Source: Frondihabitans sp. (lineage in GTDB: Bacteria > Actinomycetota > Actinomycetes > Actinomycetales > Microbacteriaceae). From it: a stretch of DNA of 25,324 nucleotides. The notes under the pieces were generated by a model, which saw nothing but the letters and a program-made list of their open reading frames with translations, made no database searches and was not told the DNA's origin. Within the stretch, counting starts at the first letter, position 1. Every line of letters starts with the position of its first letter. The position numbers and the translations under genes are program-made. The DNA lies in assembly GCA_025464735.1 (NCBI GenBank), contig JAODMX010000261.1, positions 1-25,324 of the forward strand, in the 5' to 3' direction. Positions 8,310-16,156 of the stretch are shown here, in pieces.

Positions 8310-10345
8310 CGTGCAACCTCGACCTGCTCCTCAGAGGCGAGTGCTTCCGCGACGACCGGCGGCGACCCCTCGGGGATCCGCAACGTCGACAGCTCGATCA
8401 CGAGCGTGCCGAAGCCGTCGAGAGTCGGCCGATCGACGTCCGCCTCGGTGAGCACGTCGAACCCTCCGAGAGGGAGGTCGACGGGCGCAGCGTCCTGATT
8501 GATGACGAAGAGCAGCTCACCACGAACGCTCGCTTCCACCCGCCCCGGAAGATCGCGAACGACCGGCTCGACGCCCGCTTCGCTCCACACATCCTCGAGC
8601 ACTCGGCGAAGAGCGGCAGGATCCGGAAGGGTCGCGAAATACCAGGCCGTCCCGGATCCGAAAGCATGGCTGATCACGGCGGGCAGTCCGTCAACGTCGC
8701 CCCCGCTGAATGCGGCGTGCGTCTGCGCGCCCCGCAGGTGCAGATATTCGCTCCACTGGCTTCCCGAGAATGTGCCCCAGCGCTGGCTCCACACCGGCGC
8801 AACGCTTGCCCGGCCGAGCGCGGCGAAGTCGTCGATCGACACTCCGAGAACGTCCTGGAGCGCGCCGAAGTAGCCGTCGAGACGAGCCCTGTCGTGTTCG
8901 TCGACGTGGCCGCTGAACCAGGTGACGACCAGGTGGCCGCCCTCGTCGACGTACCGCGCGAGGTTGTTCGCTGTCGCGTCGGAATACAGGTACAGGTGCG
9001 GTGCCACCACCAGCTGATACGCCGACAGGTCGTCGTCAGGGTGCACGAAGTCGACGGCGACGTTCGCCGAATGGAAGGGCCGATACCAGTCGACCAGATT
9101 GTCGTGGAAGTCGAGGCGCACTTGATGCGCTTCGCCTTCGGCCGCCCACCAGCTCTCCCAGTCGAGCACGAACGCGACGCGGGCGGAGCTCCTCGTGCCC
9201 TCGACCTTGTGAAGGGCCTGCAGGTCGTGGCCGAGGTCGACGACCTGGTGCCAGATCCGACTGCGGGTACCCGAGTGCGGGAGCATTCCCGAGTGGAACT
9301 TCTCCGCTCCTCCCTGTGACTGCCGCCACTGGAAGAAGTTGATGCCGTCGGCGCCGCGCGCGACCGCCTGCATCGAGAGCGCCTTCATCATGGTGCCCGG
9401 CTTCGTTCCGTTGATCGCGCGCCAGTTCACGTATCCGGTGGCCTGCTCCATCAGAATCCACGGACGACCACGCCCGAGTGACCTCATGAGGTCACGTGCC
9501 ATGGCGGCGCCGACGGCCGCATCGGGGTCGAGCGGATCAGGATACGAGTCGTCGGAGATGACGTCGATTTCGTCGACCCATTTCCAGTAGTCGACGTGGC
9601 GGAAGACCCCGATGAAGTTCGTGGTCACGGGCAGGTCCGGGCTGAACTCGCGAATGGCCACCTTCTCGGCACGGAAGCATTCGAGCAGCTCGCCGGACGA
9701 GAAGCGGTGGTAGTCGAGAACCTGCGAGGGGTTCGCGAAGACCGGTGTGGCCCGAGGGGGCTGGATCTGGTCGAACGATCCGTAGAGCTGACTCCAGAAG
9801 GCCGTCGTCCACGCCGCGTTGAGCTGCTCGACGGTGCCGTACTTGGCACGAAGCCACTCTCGGAAGCTGGCGGCGCTGACGTCGCAGAAGCATTCGCTGG
9901 TGTGGCAGCCGTACTCGTTGTTGATGTGCCAGAGGACGACCGCCGGATGCTCGGCGTAGCGTTCTGCGATCCGGCCCGCCAGTCGCGCGGCGAGGCTCCG
10001 GTAGACGGGCGAACTCGGGCAGTAGTGCTGGCGACCACCCGGCCAGAGGGTCCTTCCGTTGCGGTCGACGGGAAGGGTCTCCGGGTACTCCGTGCTCAAC
10101 CACGGCGGCGGGGACGCCGTCGCCGTCGCCAGGTCGACGGCGATGCCGTTCGCGTGGAGGAGGTCCAGGATCCGGTCGAGCCAGCCGAATTCGAAGAGCC
10201 CTTCGGACGGTTCCAGGAGCGCCCAGCTGAACACCCCGACCGTCACGAAGTTGACTCCGGCCTCGCGCATCAGCCGAACGTCTTCGCTCCAGACTTCCTC
10301 GGGCCACTGCTCAGGGTTGTAGTCGCCGCCGTACTTCAACCCCAT
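8306..10345 (-). CDS. GH42 beta-galactosidase
   Basis: This 679-residue enzyme has the normal GH42 length and starts MGLKYGGDYNPEQWPEEVW, the family signature. The acid/base is Glu144 in WHINNEYG and the nucleophile is Glu301 in ILMEQATG. The four zinc-site cysteines are visible (Cys109 in HYCP; Cys147, Cys152 and Cys154 in GCHTSECFCDV). It should release terminal beta-galactose from imported oligosaccharides in the cytoplasm. The frame is open far upstream to 10990, but that part is a shadow of the permease gene. ATG 10345 is chosen because the protein signature begins there and TGATG overlaps the permease stop. Next to an alpha-xylosidase, galactosylated xyloglucan fragments are a sensible substrate; galacto-oligosaccharides or galactan remain possible. 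Confidence 0.93.
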   Translation of the reverse strand: MGLKYGGDYNPEQWPEEVWSEDVRLMREAGVNFVTVGVFSWALLEPSEGLFEFGWLDRILDLLHANGIAVDLATATASPPPWLSTEYPETLPVDRNGRTLWPGGRQHYCPSSPVYRSLAARLAGRIAERYAEHPAVVLWHINNEYGCHTSECFCDVSAASFREWLRAKYGTVEQLNAAWTTAFWSQLYGSFDQIQPPRATPVFANPSQVLDYHRFSSGELLECFRAEKVAIREFSPDLPVTTNFIGVFRHVDYWKWVDEIDVISDDSYPDPLDPDAAVGAAMARDLMRSLGRGRPWILMEQATGYVNWRAINGTKPGTMMKALSMQAVARGADGINFFQWRQSQGGAEKFHSGMLPHSGTRSRIWHQVVDLGHDLQALHKVEGTRSSARVAFVLDWESWWAAEGEAHQVRLDFHDNLVDWYRPFHSANVAVDFVHPDDDLSAYQLVVAPHLYLYSDATANNLARYVDEGGHLVVTWFSGHVDEHDRARLDGYFGALQDVLGVSIDDFAALGRASVAPVWSQRWGTFSGSQWSEYLHLRGAQTHAAFSGGDVDGLPAVISHAFGSGTAWYFATLPDPAALRRVLEDVWSEAGVEPVVRDLPGRVEASVRGELLFVINQDAAPVDLPLGGFDVLTEADVDRPTLDGFGTLVIELSTLRIPEGSPPVVAEALASEEQVEVAR

Positions 10346-11280
10346 CAGCCCTTCACCCCGCCGGTCGAGAGACCCGACTGCCAGTACTTCTGAAGGAAGA
10401 GGAAGGCGACGATGAGAGGGACGACCGAGACGAGAGAGCCGGTCAGGATCGGCGTGAAGTCGGCTTGGGAGCCGCCACCACCGGCCGCCGCCGCACTCTG
10501 CCATTGTCCGAGGCCGACGGTGAGCGGAAGGAGGTTGGGATCGTTCAGCATGATCAAGGGCAGGAAATAGTTGTTCCAGGTCGCCACCAGGGAGAACAGG
10601 AGCACGGTCACCAATCCCGGCATGAGCAGTCGAAGGCTGACCTGCCAGAAGATGCGGAACTCCCCCGCTCCGTCGATCCTCGCTGCTTCCATGAGGCTGT
10701 CGTCGACGGCGCCTTCGGCGTAGACCTTCATCAGATAGACGCCGAACGGGTTGACGAGGGAGGGCAGGATCACGGCCAGCGGGGTGTTCGTGAGGCCCAC
10801 CTGGCTGAAGAGCAGGAACGTCGGGATCGCGAGGGCGGTCGTCGGGATCATGATCGCCCCGAGGACCACGCTGAACAGTGCGGTGCCCCCGCGGAACCGG
10901 TATTTCGCGAAGGCGAACCCGGCAGCCGTCGCCAGCAGACTCGCGCCGATGCCGCTGACCCCCGCGTAAAGGATGGTGTTGAGGAGCCACCTCCCGAAGA
11001 TTCCGTCCTGCCTTGTGAAGACGTCGGCGAGGTTCTGGAACAGGTTGAAGGTGCCCCCGAACGAGAACCCGAAGGTGCTGAAGAGATCGCCGTTCGTCTT
11101 CGTCGAGGCGAACACCAGCCAGGCAAGCGGCGCCAAGAAATACACCAGGGCGGCCAGGCCGACGATGGTAAAGAACGTGCTCGGCCGTTTGTTCTTAGGC
11201 AGTTTCAGGCGACGCCCCGAGGGAGCGGCAGCGGCACGCGCGGAATCGTCGAGGGACACGGGGGAGACTGCGGTCGTCAC
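10345..11280 (-). CDS. CUT1 sugar ABC transporter permease, MalG type
   Basis: This 311-residue membrane protein forms half of the operon A translocation pore. After a hydrophilic N-terminus of about 35 residues it shows six hydrophobic segments. Its ATPase-contact (EAA) loop is EAARIDGAGEFRIFWQVSLR, followed by the LLMPG that typifies MalG-like subunits. The GTG start at 11280 overlaps the preceding permease stop by four bases (GTGA), and its own stop shares a base with the GH42 start. The sequence ends QSGLSTGGVKG, a usual ending for this family. The substrate is set by the binding protein at 12220-13584. Confidence 0.92.
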   Translation of the reverse strand: MTTAVSPVSLDDSARAAAAPSGRRLKLPKNKRPSTFFTIVGLAALVYFLAPLAWLVFASTKTNGDLFSTFGFSFGGTFNLFQNLADVFTRQDGIFGRWLLNTILYAGVSGIGASLLATAAGFAFAKYRFRGGTALFSVVLGAIMIPTTALAIPTFLLFSQVGLTNTPLAVILPSLVNPFGVYLMKVYAEGAVDDSLMEAARIDGAGEFRIFWQVSLRLLMPGLVTVLLFSLVATWNNYFLPLIMLNDPNLLPLTVGLGQWQSAAAAGGGGSQADFTPILTGSLVSVVPLIVAFLFLQKYWQSGLSTGGVKG

Positions 11281-12212
11281 TGGGCACGTTCCTTGCGTTG
11301 GATCGAAAGCTGGACCACGTAGGAGACGATCATGATGACGATTCCGAGGAGGAACGACACGGCCGCCGCGTAGTTGATCTGATGGTTGGTGAACGCCAGC
11401 GTGTAGGCATACAGGTTCGGTGTGAACGAGCCGTTGATGACGTTCGGGGCGACGCTCTGCAGCAGCTTCGGCTCGTTGAACAGCTGGAAGGTTCCGATCA
11501 CCGAGAAGATGACGGTCAGGACCAGCGCGGGGCGAACCGAAGGGATCTTGACGCTCCAGGCGAGCCGGATCTGCCCCGCCCCGTCCATCTCAGCCGCGTC
11601 GTACAGCTCAGTGGGAACCGAGCGCAGCGCGGAGAAAAGGATGATCATGTTGTAGCCGACGTACCCCCACGTGACGATGTTCATGATCGAGTACAGAACG
11701 GTCGCAGGGCTCAGGAAGTTCGGCACGGAGAACGAGAAGAACTGCGCGATCTGCGCGAACGGACCGAAGTCGCCGTAGAGATAGCCCCACATGAGAGCAG
11801 CCACCACTCCGGGAACCGCGTAGGGGATGAAGATCCCCAGCCGGATGAGGCGGGGGAACCTCAACCGCCCGCTGTCCAGCAGGAGCGCGAAGAACAGCGA
11901 TGCGGCCAGCATGATCGGAACCTGGATCACGAGGAACAATGCCATTCGCGCGACTCCGCCGAGGAACTCCGGATCCGTGATCGCCTGGACGAAGTTGCCG
12001 AACCCCGTGAAAACGGTTCCGCCGATCAGCTGGCTCGAGAAGAAGCTGAGATACCCCGAGTAGGCAAGCGGCACGACCAGCATGGCGACGAAGACGACCA
12101 GGAAAGGCAGGACGAAGAGGTAGGCCGCGGTCGATTGCTTGCGGGTGATCCTGCTCCGCCTCTTCTGGGATCCTGCCCCGCTGCTGCGGGCCGAAGTGGT
12201 GACTTGAGTCAT
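11277..12212 (-). CDS. CUT1 sugar ABC transporter permease, MalF type
   Basis: This 311-residue membrane subunit pairs with the permease at 10345-11280. The basic, Ser-rich N-terminus (QKRRSRITRKQ) faces the cytoplasm. Six hydrophobic segments follow, beginning AYLFVLPFLVVFVAML. The EAA loop reads DAAEMDGAGQIRLAWSVKIP, and SVRP follows. The start is ATG 12212; GGGGAG overlaps the stop codon of the binding protein gene seven bases away and serves as its ribosome-binding site. Tight spacing on both sides marks it as part of one mRNA. No ATPase gene is present in the operon. Confidence 0.92.
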   Translation of the reverse strand: MTQVTTSARSSGAGSQKRRSRITRKQSTAAYLFVLPFLVVFVAMLVVPLAYSGYLSFFSSQLIGGTVFTGFGNFVQAITDPEFLGGVARMALFLVIQVPIMLAASLFFALLLDSGRLRFPRLIRLGIFIPYAVPGVVAALMWGYLYGDFGPFAQIAQFFSFSVPNFLSPATVLYSIMNIVTWGYVGYNMIILFSALRSVPTELYDAAEMDGAGQIRLAWSVKIPSVRPALVLTVIFSVIGTFQLFNEPKLLQSVAPNVINGSFTPNLYAYTLAFTNHQINYAAAVSFLLGIVIMIVSYVVQLSIQRKERAQ

Positions 12213-12219
12213 TTCTCCC

Positions 12220-13584
12220 CTACTTGGTGGTGACGGTGAAGCCCTGCGACTTCGCGTACTTGACGACGGAGGCCTGCCATGCCGCTAGACCGGCGTCCAT
12301 CCCGGTACCGCCGTCGGCCATGGCCTTCCCGAGCGTCGTGTTGAACGAGCTGTAGACGTAGTCCATGAAGGGGAGCGAGCCGAACGAGGTCGTGATCTTG
12401 CTCGAGATCCCCGCGAACACCTTGTTGACCTGCTGTCCGCCGTAGAACGACGACTTCTGGTCGGCGAAGGTCGGGTCCGCGAGCGTGCTCTTCGTCGTCG
12501 GGAACAGGAACTGCTGGGTCGCGAAGTCGAGCGTCGACTGCTTGTCGCTGTTCAGGAACTGGCTGAAGACGGCCGAGGCGATCTTGTTCTTGCTCGACGA
12601 CAGCACCGTGTCGGCGGAGCCGCCGACGATTCCGGATTCCTGCTGACCGGCCGTCCATTGGGGAAGGGCGGCCGCACGCCAGAGACCGGACGTCTTGGAT
12701 GCGGTTCCCTGGAGGAAGACGGGACCCCAAGCCGCGGCGATCCAGGAGGCATACTTGCTGCTCGAGAAGCCCTGGTACCAGCTGTCGGTGAAGTCGGGGT
12801 CGGTCGACACGTCACCCTTCTGGATGAGGCCGCTCCAGTAGTCGACGACCTTCTTGCCGTCGGCGCTGTCGAGGTTGATGTTGACGGTCTTCTTCCCGTC
12901 GTACGAGAACGGATTCGCACCGGCCTGCTGGAAGAGGCCGAGGAAGGCACTGCCGTTCGCCGAGGGGATGTCGGCCAGGTACTGGCTCGGGTCCGCCTTG
13001 TGCACCGCGGCCGCGGCCGTGGCGAACTGCGCCCAGGTCTGCGGGACGGCGACGCCGGCTTTCTTCAGGATGTCCTCGCGGTAGAGGAGACCGAGGGGCC
13101 CGGAGTCCTGGGGAATGCCGTACACCTTGCTGCCCGACGACACCAGCGACCAGGCCGAGGACGAGAACTGGCTCTTCAGGCTGGACGCGCCGTAGGGCGC
13201 GAGATCGACCAGGTTCTGGCCCAGCTCGAAGGAGGGAATGTGCGTGTATTCGACCTGGGCGACGTCGGGCGCTCCCGACTTCGCCGTGATGGCGCTCTCG
13301 AGCTTCGTGTAATAGGTGTCTCCCTGACCGAGGTTGACGACATTGACCTTGATCTTCGGGTACTTCTTCTCGAACAGATTGACCTCATTCTGGATCTTGG
13401 GAACCCAGGTCCAGAACGTGATCGTCGTCGGAGTCTTCATTGCCTTCGCGATTGCGGAGGACGAGATCGTGGCGGTCGACCCTGTGCCGGTCGTCCCGCC
13501 CGATGTTGCGCAGCCCGTCAGGATGAGTGACGCGGCGGCCAGCGTACTGAGAGCCAGAAGCGGCCTCTTGTGAAGCTTCACCAT
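12220..13584 (-). CDS. Sugar-binding lipoprotein of the operon A ABC importer (CUT1)
   Basis: This is a 454-residue extracytoplasmic solute-binding protein. Residues 1-25 are a lipoprotein signal with a basic start (MVKLHKRPLL), a hydrophobic core and the lipobox LTGC (Cys25). The mature part has a family 1 layout: ITFWTWVPKIQNEVNLFEKKYP at its start, then PDVAQVEYTHIPSFELGQNL, and later the GLYREDILKKAG-like hinge segment seen as LLYREDILKKAGVAVPQTW. ATG 13584 is chosen over the open frame from 13683 because AGGA lies six bases upstream, a lipoprotein signal begins there, and the longer version would run across the operators. It is the first gene of operon A, with promoter and operators at 13631-13690. 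The ligand is inferred to be a xylose- or galactose-bearing oligosaccharide. Confidence 0.92.
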   Translation of the reverse strand: MVKLHKRPLLALSTLAAASLILTGCATSGGTTGTGSTATISSSAIAKAMKTPTTITFWTWVPKIQNEVNLFEKKYPKIKVNVVNLGQGDTYYTKLESAITAKSGAPDVAQVEYTHIPSFELGQNLVDLAPYGASSLKSQFSSSAWSLVSSGSKVYGIPQDSGPLGLLYREDILKKAGVAVPQTWAQFATAAAAVHKADPSQYLADIPSANGSAFLGLFQQAGANPFSYDGKKTVNINLDSADGKKVVDYWSGLIQKGDVSTDPDFTDSWYQGFSSSKYASWIAAAWGPVFLQGTASKTSGLWRAAALPQWTAGQQESGIVGGSADTVLSSSKNKIASAVFSQFLNSDKQSTLDFATQQFLFPTTKSTLADPTFADQKSSFYGGQQVNKVFAGISSKITTSFGSLPFMDYVYSSFNTTLGKAMADGGTGMDAGLAAWQASVVKYAKSQGFTVTTK

Positions 13585-13630
13585 TGAAATTCCTTTTCTC
13601 CGGCCGCACGACTCCGTGGGCTTTTCAGAA

Positions 13631-13644
13631 TGTGACCGGTCACA
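13631..13644. promoter_or_regulatory. Regulator A operator, operon A, proximal
   Basis: TGTGACCGGTCACA is a perfect 14-base palindrome with the CCGG centre usual for LacI-family operators. It lies just downstream of the -10 box at 13662-13667, over the expected transcription start region, so binding would repress operon A. A close variant precedes the regulator A gene at 14759. Confidence 0.85.
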
Positions 13645-13658
13645 ATTGACCGGCCACA
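13645..13658. promoter_or_regulatory. Regulator A operator, operon A, second weaker site
   Basis: ATTGACCGGCCACA directly abuts the palindrome at 13631 and matches it at 11 of 14 bases, including the central GACCGG. Centres are 14 bases apart, so simultaneous binding may be hindered or cooperative across DNA faces. Confidence 0.55.
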
Positions 13659-13661
13659 CAA

Positions 13662-13690
13662 ACAATAGAGCACGATCCGACAAGGATCAA
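13662..13690 (-). promoter_or_regulatory. Operon A promoter
   Basis: Read on the minus strand, TTGATC (13690-13685), a 17-base spacer and TATTGT (13667-13662) form a good sigma-70-type promoter. The -35 box starts 11 bases after the regulator A stop codon. Operators begin four bases downstream of the -10 box. Confidence 0.75.
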
Positions 13691-13700
13691 GCGGGAGTGG

Positions 13701-14732
13701 TCAGGAACGGGTGGCAGTCGATGACCGGACAACGAGCCGCGCCGAGACGGCCACCTCGTCATCCGCTGCCAACCCGCCGTCTCCTTCGATCTGAGCGACG
13801 AGCGAGCGCACGGCACGAAGCCCCGCCTGCGCGAAGTCGATGTGCACCGTCGTCAGTCGAGGGATCGTGAACGCACTCTCCGGGATGTCATCGAATCCGA
13901 CAACGCTCACGTCCTCGGGAACGGAGATGCCTCGCTCATGGAGAGCCAGAAGCAGACCGACTGCGATCTGATCGTTTCCGGCGATGATCGCGGTGGGCAT
14001 CCCGGCTCCGTCGATCAGGCGCGCGGCCTCATAGCCCGAAGCCGCAGACCAGCTCGCGCTCGACACGATGGGGAGCGGCACAAGGCCGTGGCCGATCATG
14101 CCGCGCTCGTACGCGCGTGACCTGTTGCGCGCCGAGACCCAGCCGTCGGGGCCCGCGAGATGCAGGATCCGGGAGTGGCCGAGCGACACGAGGTGGTCAA
14201 CGACAAGCCCGACTCCCACGGCATTGAGCGAAACAACTCCGGAGTCGACGTCATCCTCGCCTTCGGTCTCGAAGAAGACCGGGATCCTGAATGTCGTCTT
14301 CGCCAACGCATCCCGGCTCTGGTCGGTCGGCGTGAAGGCGATCACCCCCGCCAGGTCCGGCTGATTGAGGAGAGCAACAGCGGTGTCGACATCGCCGTTG
14401 GCAACCGAGCGCACGCTGACGATGTCGAGGAGGTAGCCCGCCTCACGGGCCGCCTCGGTGGCTCCCTCGACGAACTGACCCGGCCCCGCCTCGCGCAGGT
14501 CGTAGACCATCGCACCGATGCGGCGGGATCGTCGAGTCGCGAGGGCCTTCGCCGTCGCGTTGGGGCGGTAGTGAAGGGCGAGGAGCGCCGCCTCGACCCG
14601 TTCGCGGTTCTTGGGCTTGACCGCGGGATTGTCTCGCAGGACACGCGACACGGTTTCGTGCGAAACGCCGGCCTTTCTCGCGACGTCGTAGATCGTCGCC
14701 GGACGCCGCTCCCCTTCGCTCGCTGCCGTCAT
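13701..14732 (-). CDS. LacI-family transcriptional regulator A (operon A repressor)
   Basis: This 343-residue regulator has a helix-turn-helix in ATIYDVARKAGVSHETVSRV (residues about 12-31). A hinge helix follows in YRPNATAKALATRR, where the minor-groove Leu is present. The C-terminal region is a periplasmic-binding-protein-like effector domain ending IARLTTVHIDF-like as FTIPRLTTVHIDFAQAG. It likely represses operon A and is released by an imported sugar. The frame extends to GTG 14777, but that start would place an operator inside the gene. ATG 14732 is preceded by GGGAG at four bases and leaves the site at 14759-14772 in the 5' region, which implies autoregulation. It lies between the GH28-like gene and operon A, all on one strand. 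Confidence 0.9.
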   Translation of the reverse strand: MTAASEGERRPATIYDVARKAGVSHETVSRVLRDNPAVKPKNRERVEAALLALHYRPNATAKALATRRSRRIGAMVYDLREAGPGQFVEGATEAAREAGYLLDIVSVRSVANGDVDTAVALLNQPDLAGVIAFTPTDQSRDALAKTTFRIPVFFETEGEDDVDSGVVSLNAVGVGLVVDHLVSLGHSRILHLAGPDGWVSARNRSRAYERGMIGHGLVPLPIVSSASWSAASGYEAARLIDGAGMPTAIIAGNDQIAVGLLLALHERGISVPEDVSVVGFDDIPESAFTIPRLTTVHIDFAQAGLRAVRSLVAQIEGDGGLAADDEVAVSARLVVRSSTATRS

Positions 14733-14758
14733 CCCGCTCCCGATCCGTTCCCACACTT

Positions 14759-14772
14759 TGTGACCGGACACA
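14759..14772. promoter_or_regulatory. Regulator A operator before its own gene
   Basis: TGTGACCGGACACA matches the operon A palindrome TGTGACCGGTCACA at 13 of 14 bases. It lies 27 bases upstream of the chosen start at 14732 and points to autoregulation. I see no clear -10/-35 pair beside it. Confidence 0.75.
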
Positions 14773-14806
14773 TTCACCTGGATCCATCATGGCACGACGG
14801 CGACGG

Positions 14807-16153
14807 CTACACCTCGAATGGCACCGCCGAGATACCGTCGATCAGCCGCGCGGGCCTCTCGTCCGGCTCGATACTGTCGAACACGAGGTTGTCGAGCACG
14901 AGGCCACGGACATTCCGCGCATCCAAGAAGGCCGCGCGGCTCCAGTCGGGGTAGTAGTTGCTCGACGTCGGACCCTCCCGATCGACGAGTCGATCGACCA
15001 CGACGGGATACTCCTGAGGGATGTCCGCCAGCCGCACTCCCCCGACACTCGTGTAGCTCACGTCGCGCAGCGTCACGCCCTCGATCGGATGATCTGCCTC
15101 TGCGTCGATCCGGATGCCGTTGAACCGCGGACTTCCCATGACGTCGTTGCCCAAACGGATCTGCGGCTCCCGCATGATCGCGTCGTCGATCGCCGTCACG
15201 GACGAGAAGACGACGTGGCGAAGCCGGCCGATGGCCGGTGTCTCCGTGAGCTCGAGCGACGACCCGAGGTCGTCCGGCTCGAACCGATTGTTGAGGATCA
15301 GGAAGATCGGCCGACGCACGTTCCGCATGACGACGTTGGTCACCGAGACGTTCTCGATCGTCCCGCCCTCGGTCGACTCGATCTTGATCCCCTCCCGCCA
15401 GACGTCGCGCATCGTGCAGTTGCTGATCACGACGTCGCGAATGTTGCCGATCGATTTCAGGCCGATCCGGATCCCCGCGCAGAGGGATCGGAACTCGCAG
15501 TTCGTGATGTGGACGTTCTCGACCGGGCGCTCGCGGCTGCTGGACTGGAGGCAGAGATTGTCATCGGTGCCGCTGATCCGGCAGTTGGAGACCCAGATGT
15601 GCCGACTGCCGTCGAAGTCGAGTCCGTCACCGTTGTAGCGGGTCTCGTTGTGGATGTGAACCCCGTCGACCCAGATGTACTCGCTGTCGAGGAAGGCGGT
15701 CGTCCAGGCCGCCGCTTCGAGCAGGCGTAGGCCCGACAGGCGGATGTTCGCGCACCGGAGGGTGCGGATCATCATCGGTCGATACGGGTCACCGTCGTTC
15801 GGGAAGGCCACCGCGTTGCCGTCGATGACCCCCGTCCCCGTGAGACCGATCGAGTCGGCGTCCTCCGCGTAGATGAGACAGCGGTCGAGCGCGGACTCGT
15901 TGCGATACCGCTGGTGGTGGGTGTCGGTCGCATAGTCCGCGATGTCAGGGCTGCCCAGGATCCGGGCCGGTGCGTCGACCCGGATCGTCACGTTCGATCT
16001 CAGCCGGAGCGTCCCGACCACGAAGACACCGTCGCGGACGACGACGGTGCCTCCGTGAGCGTCGTGGCAGGCATCGATCGCTGCCTGGATCGAGCCCGTG
16101 TCCTTCGTGACGCCGTCGCCCACCGCTCCGAAGTCGGCGACGTCCGCCTCCAC
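14807..16153 (-). CDS. GH28-like parallel beta-helix glycosidase, cytoplasmic
   Basis: This 448-residue protein has the right-handed beta-helix pattern of GH28 (polygalacturonase-like enzymes). It opens with DFGAVGDGVTKDTGSIQAAI and continues with repeated short strands (SIGLTGTGVIDG, NIRLSGLRLL, HIWVSNCRI, NVHITNCEF). Expected acidic residues are there: Asp176 in YNGDGLDFDG and Asp197-Asp198 in GTDDNLCL. The GHG motif is replaced by CAG (225-227, LCAGIRIG) and RIK by GIK (255-257), so it belongs to a divergent branch. There is no signal peptide, which suggests it acts on imported oligosaccharides. GTG 16153 lies three bases after the previous stop, with GGAGGG upstream. It is the last gene of operon B. 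The specificity is unknown; galacturonate or rhamnogalacturonan linkages are possible. Confidence 0.8.
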   Translation of the reverse strand: MEADVADFGAVGDGVTKDTGSIQAAIDACHDAHGGTVVVRDGVFVVGTLRLRSNVTIRVDAPARILGSPDIADYATDTHHQRYRNESALDRCLIYAEDADSIGLTGTGVIDGNAVAFPNDGDPYRPMMIRTLRCANIRLSGLRLLEAAAWTTAFLDSEYIWVDGVHIHNETRYNGDGLDFDGSRHIWVSNCRISGTDDNLCLQSSSRERPVENVHITNCEFRSLCAGIRIGLKSIGNIRDVVISNCTMRDVWREGIKIESTEGGTIENVSVTNVVMRNVRRPIFLILNNRFEPDDLGSSLELTETPAIGRLRHVVFSSVTAIDDAIMREPQIRLGNDVMGSPRFNGIRIDAEADHPIEGVTLRDVSYTSVGGVRLADIPQEYPVVVDRLVDREGPTSSNYYPDWSRAAFLDARNVRGLVLDNLVFDSIEPDERPARLIDGISAVPFEV

Positions 16154-16156
16154 CCT

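Noticed and set aside
6816..8498. Open frame of 560 codons on the plus strand
   Set aside because: It is antisense to the GH31 gene with its intact catalytic motifs; it has no ribosome-binding site or recognisable domain.
10346..10990. 215-codon upstream extension of the GH42 frame
   Set aside because: It overlaps the permease gene in another frame, and the GH42 signature MGLKYGGDYNPEQW begins exactly at ATG 10345.
13585..13683. N-terminal extension of the operon A binding protein
   Set aside because: It would contain the operators and precede a normal lipoprotein signal; ATG 13584 has a proper ribosome-binding site.
14807..16153. Calling the GH28-like gene a classical polygalacturonase
   Set aside because: The GHG His and RIK Arg are absent and there is no export signal.
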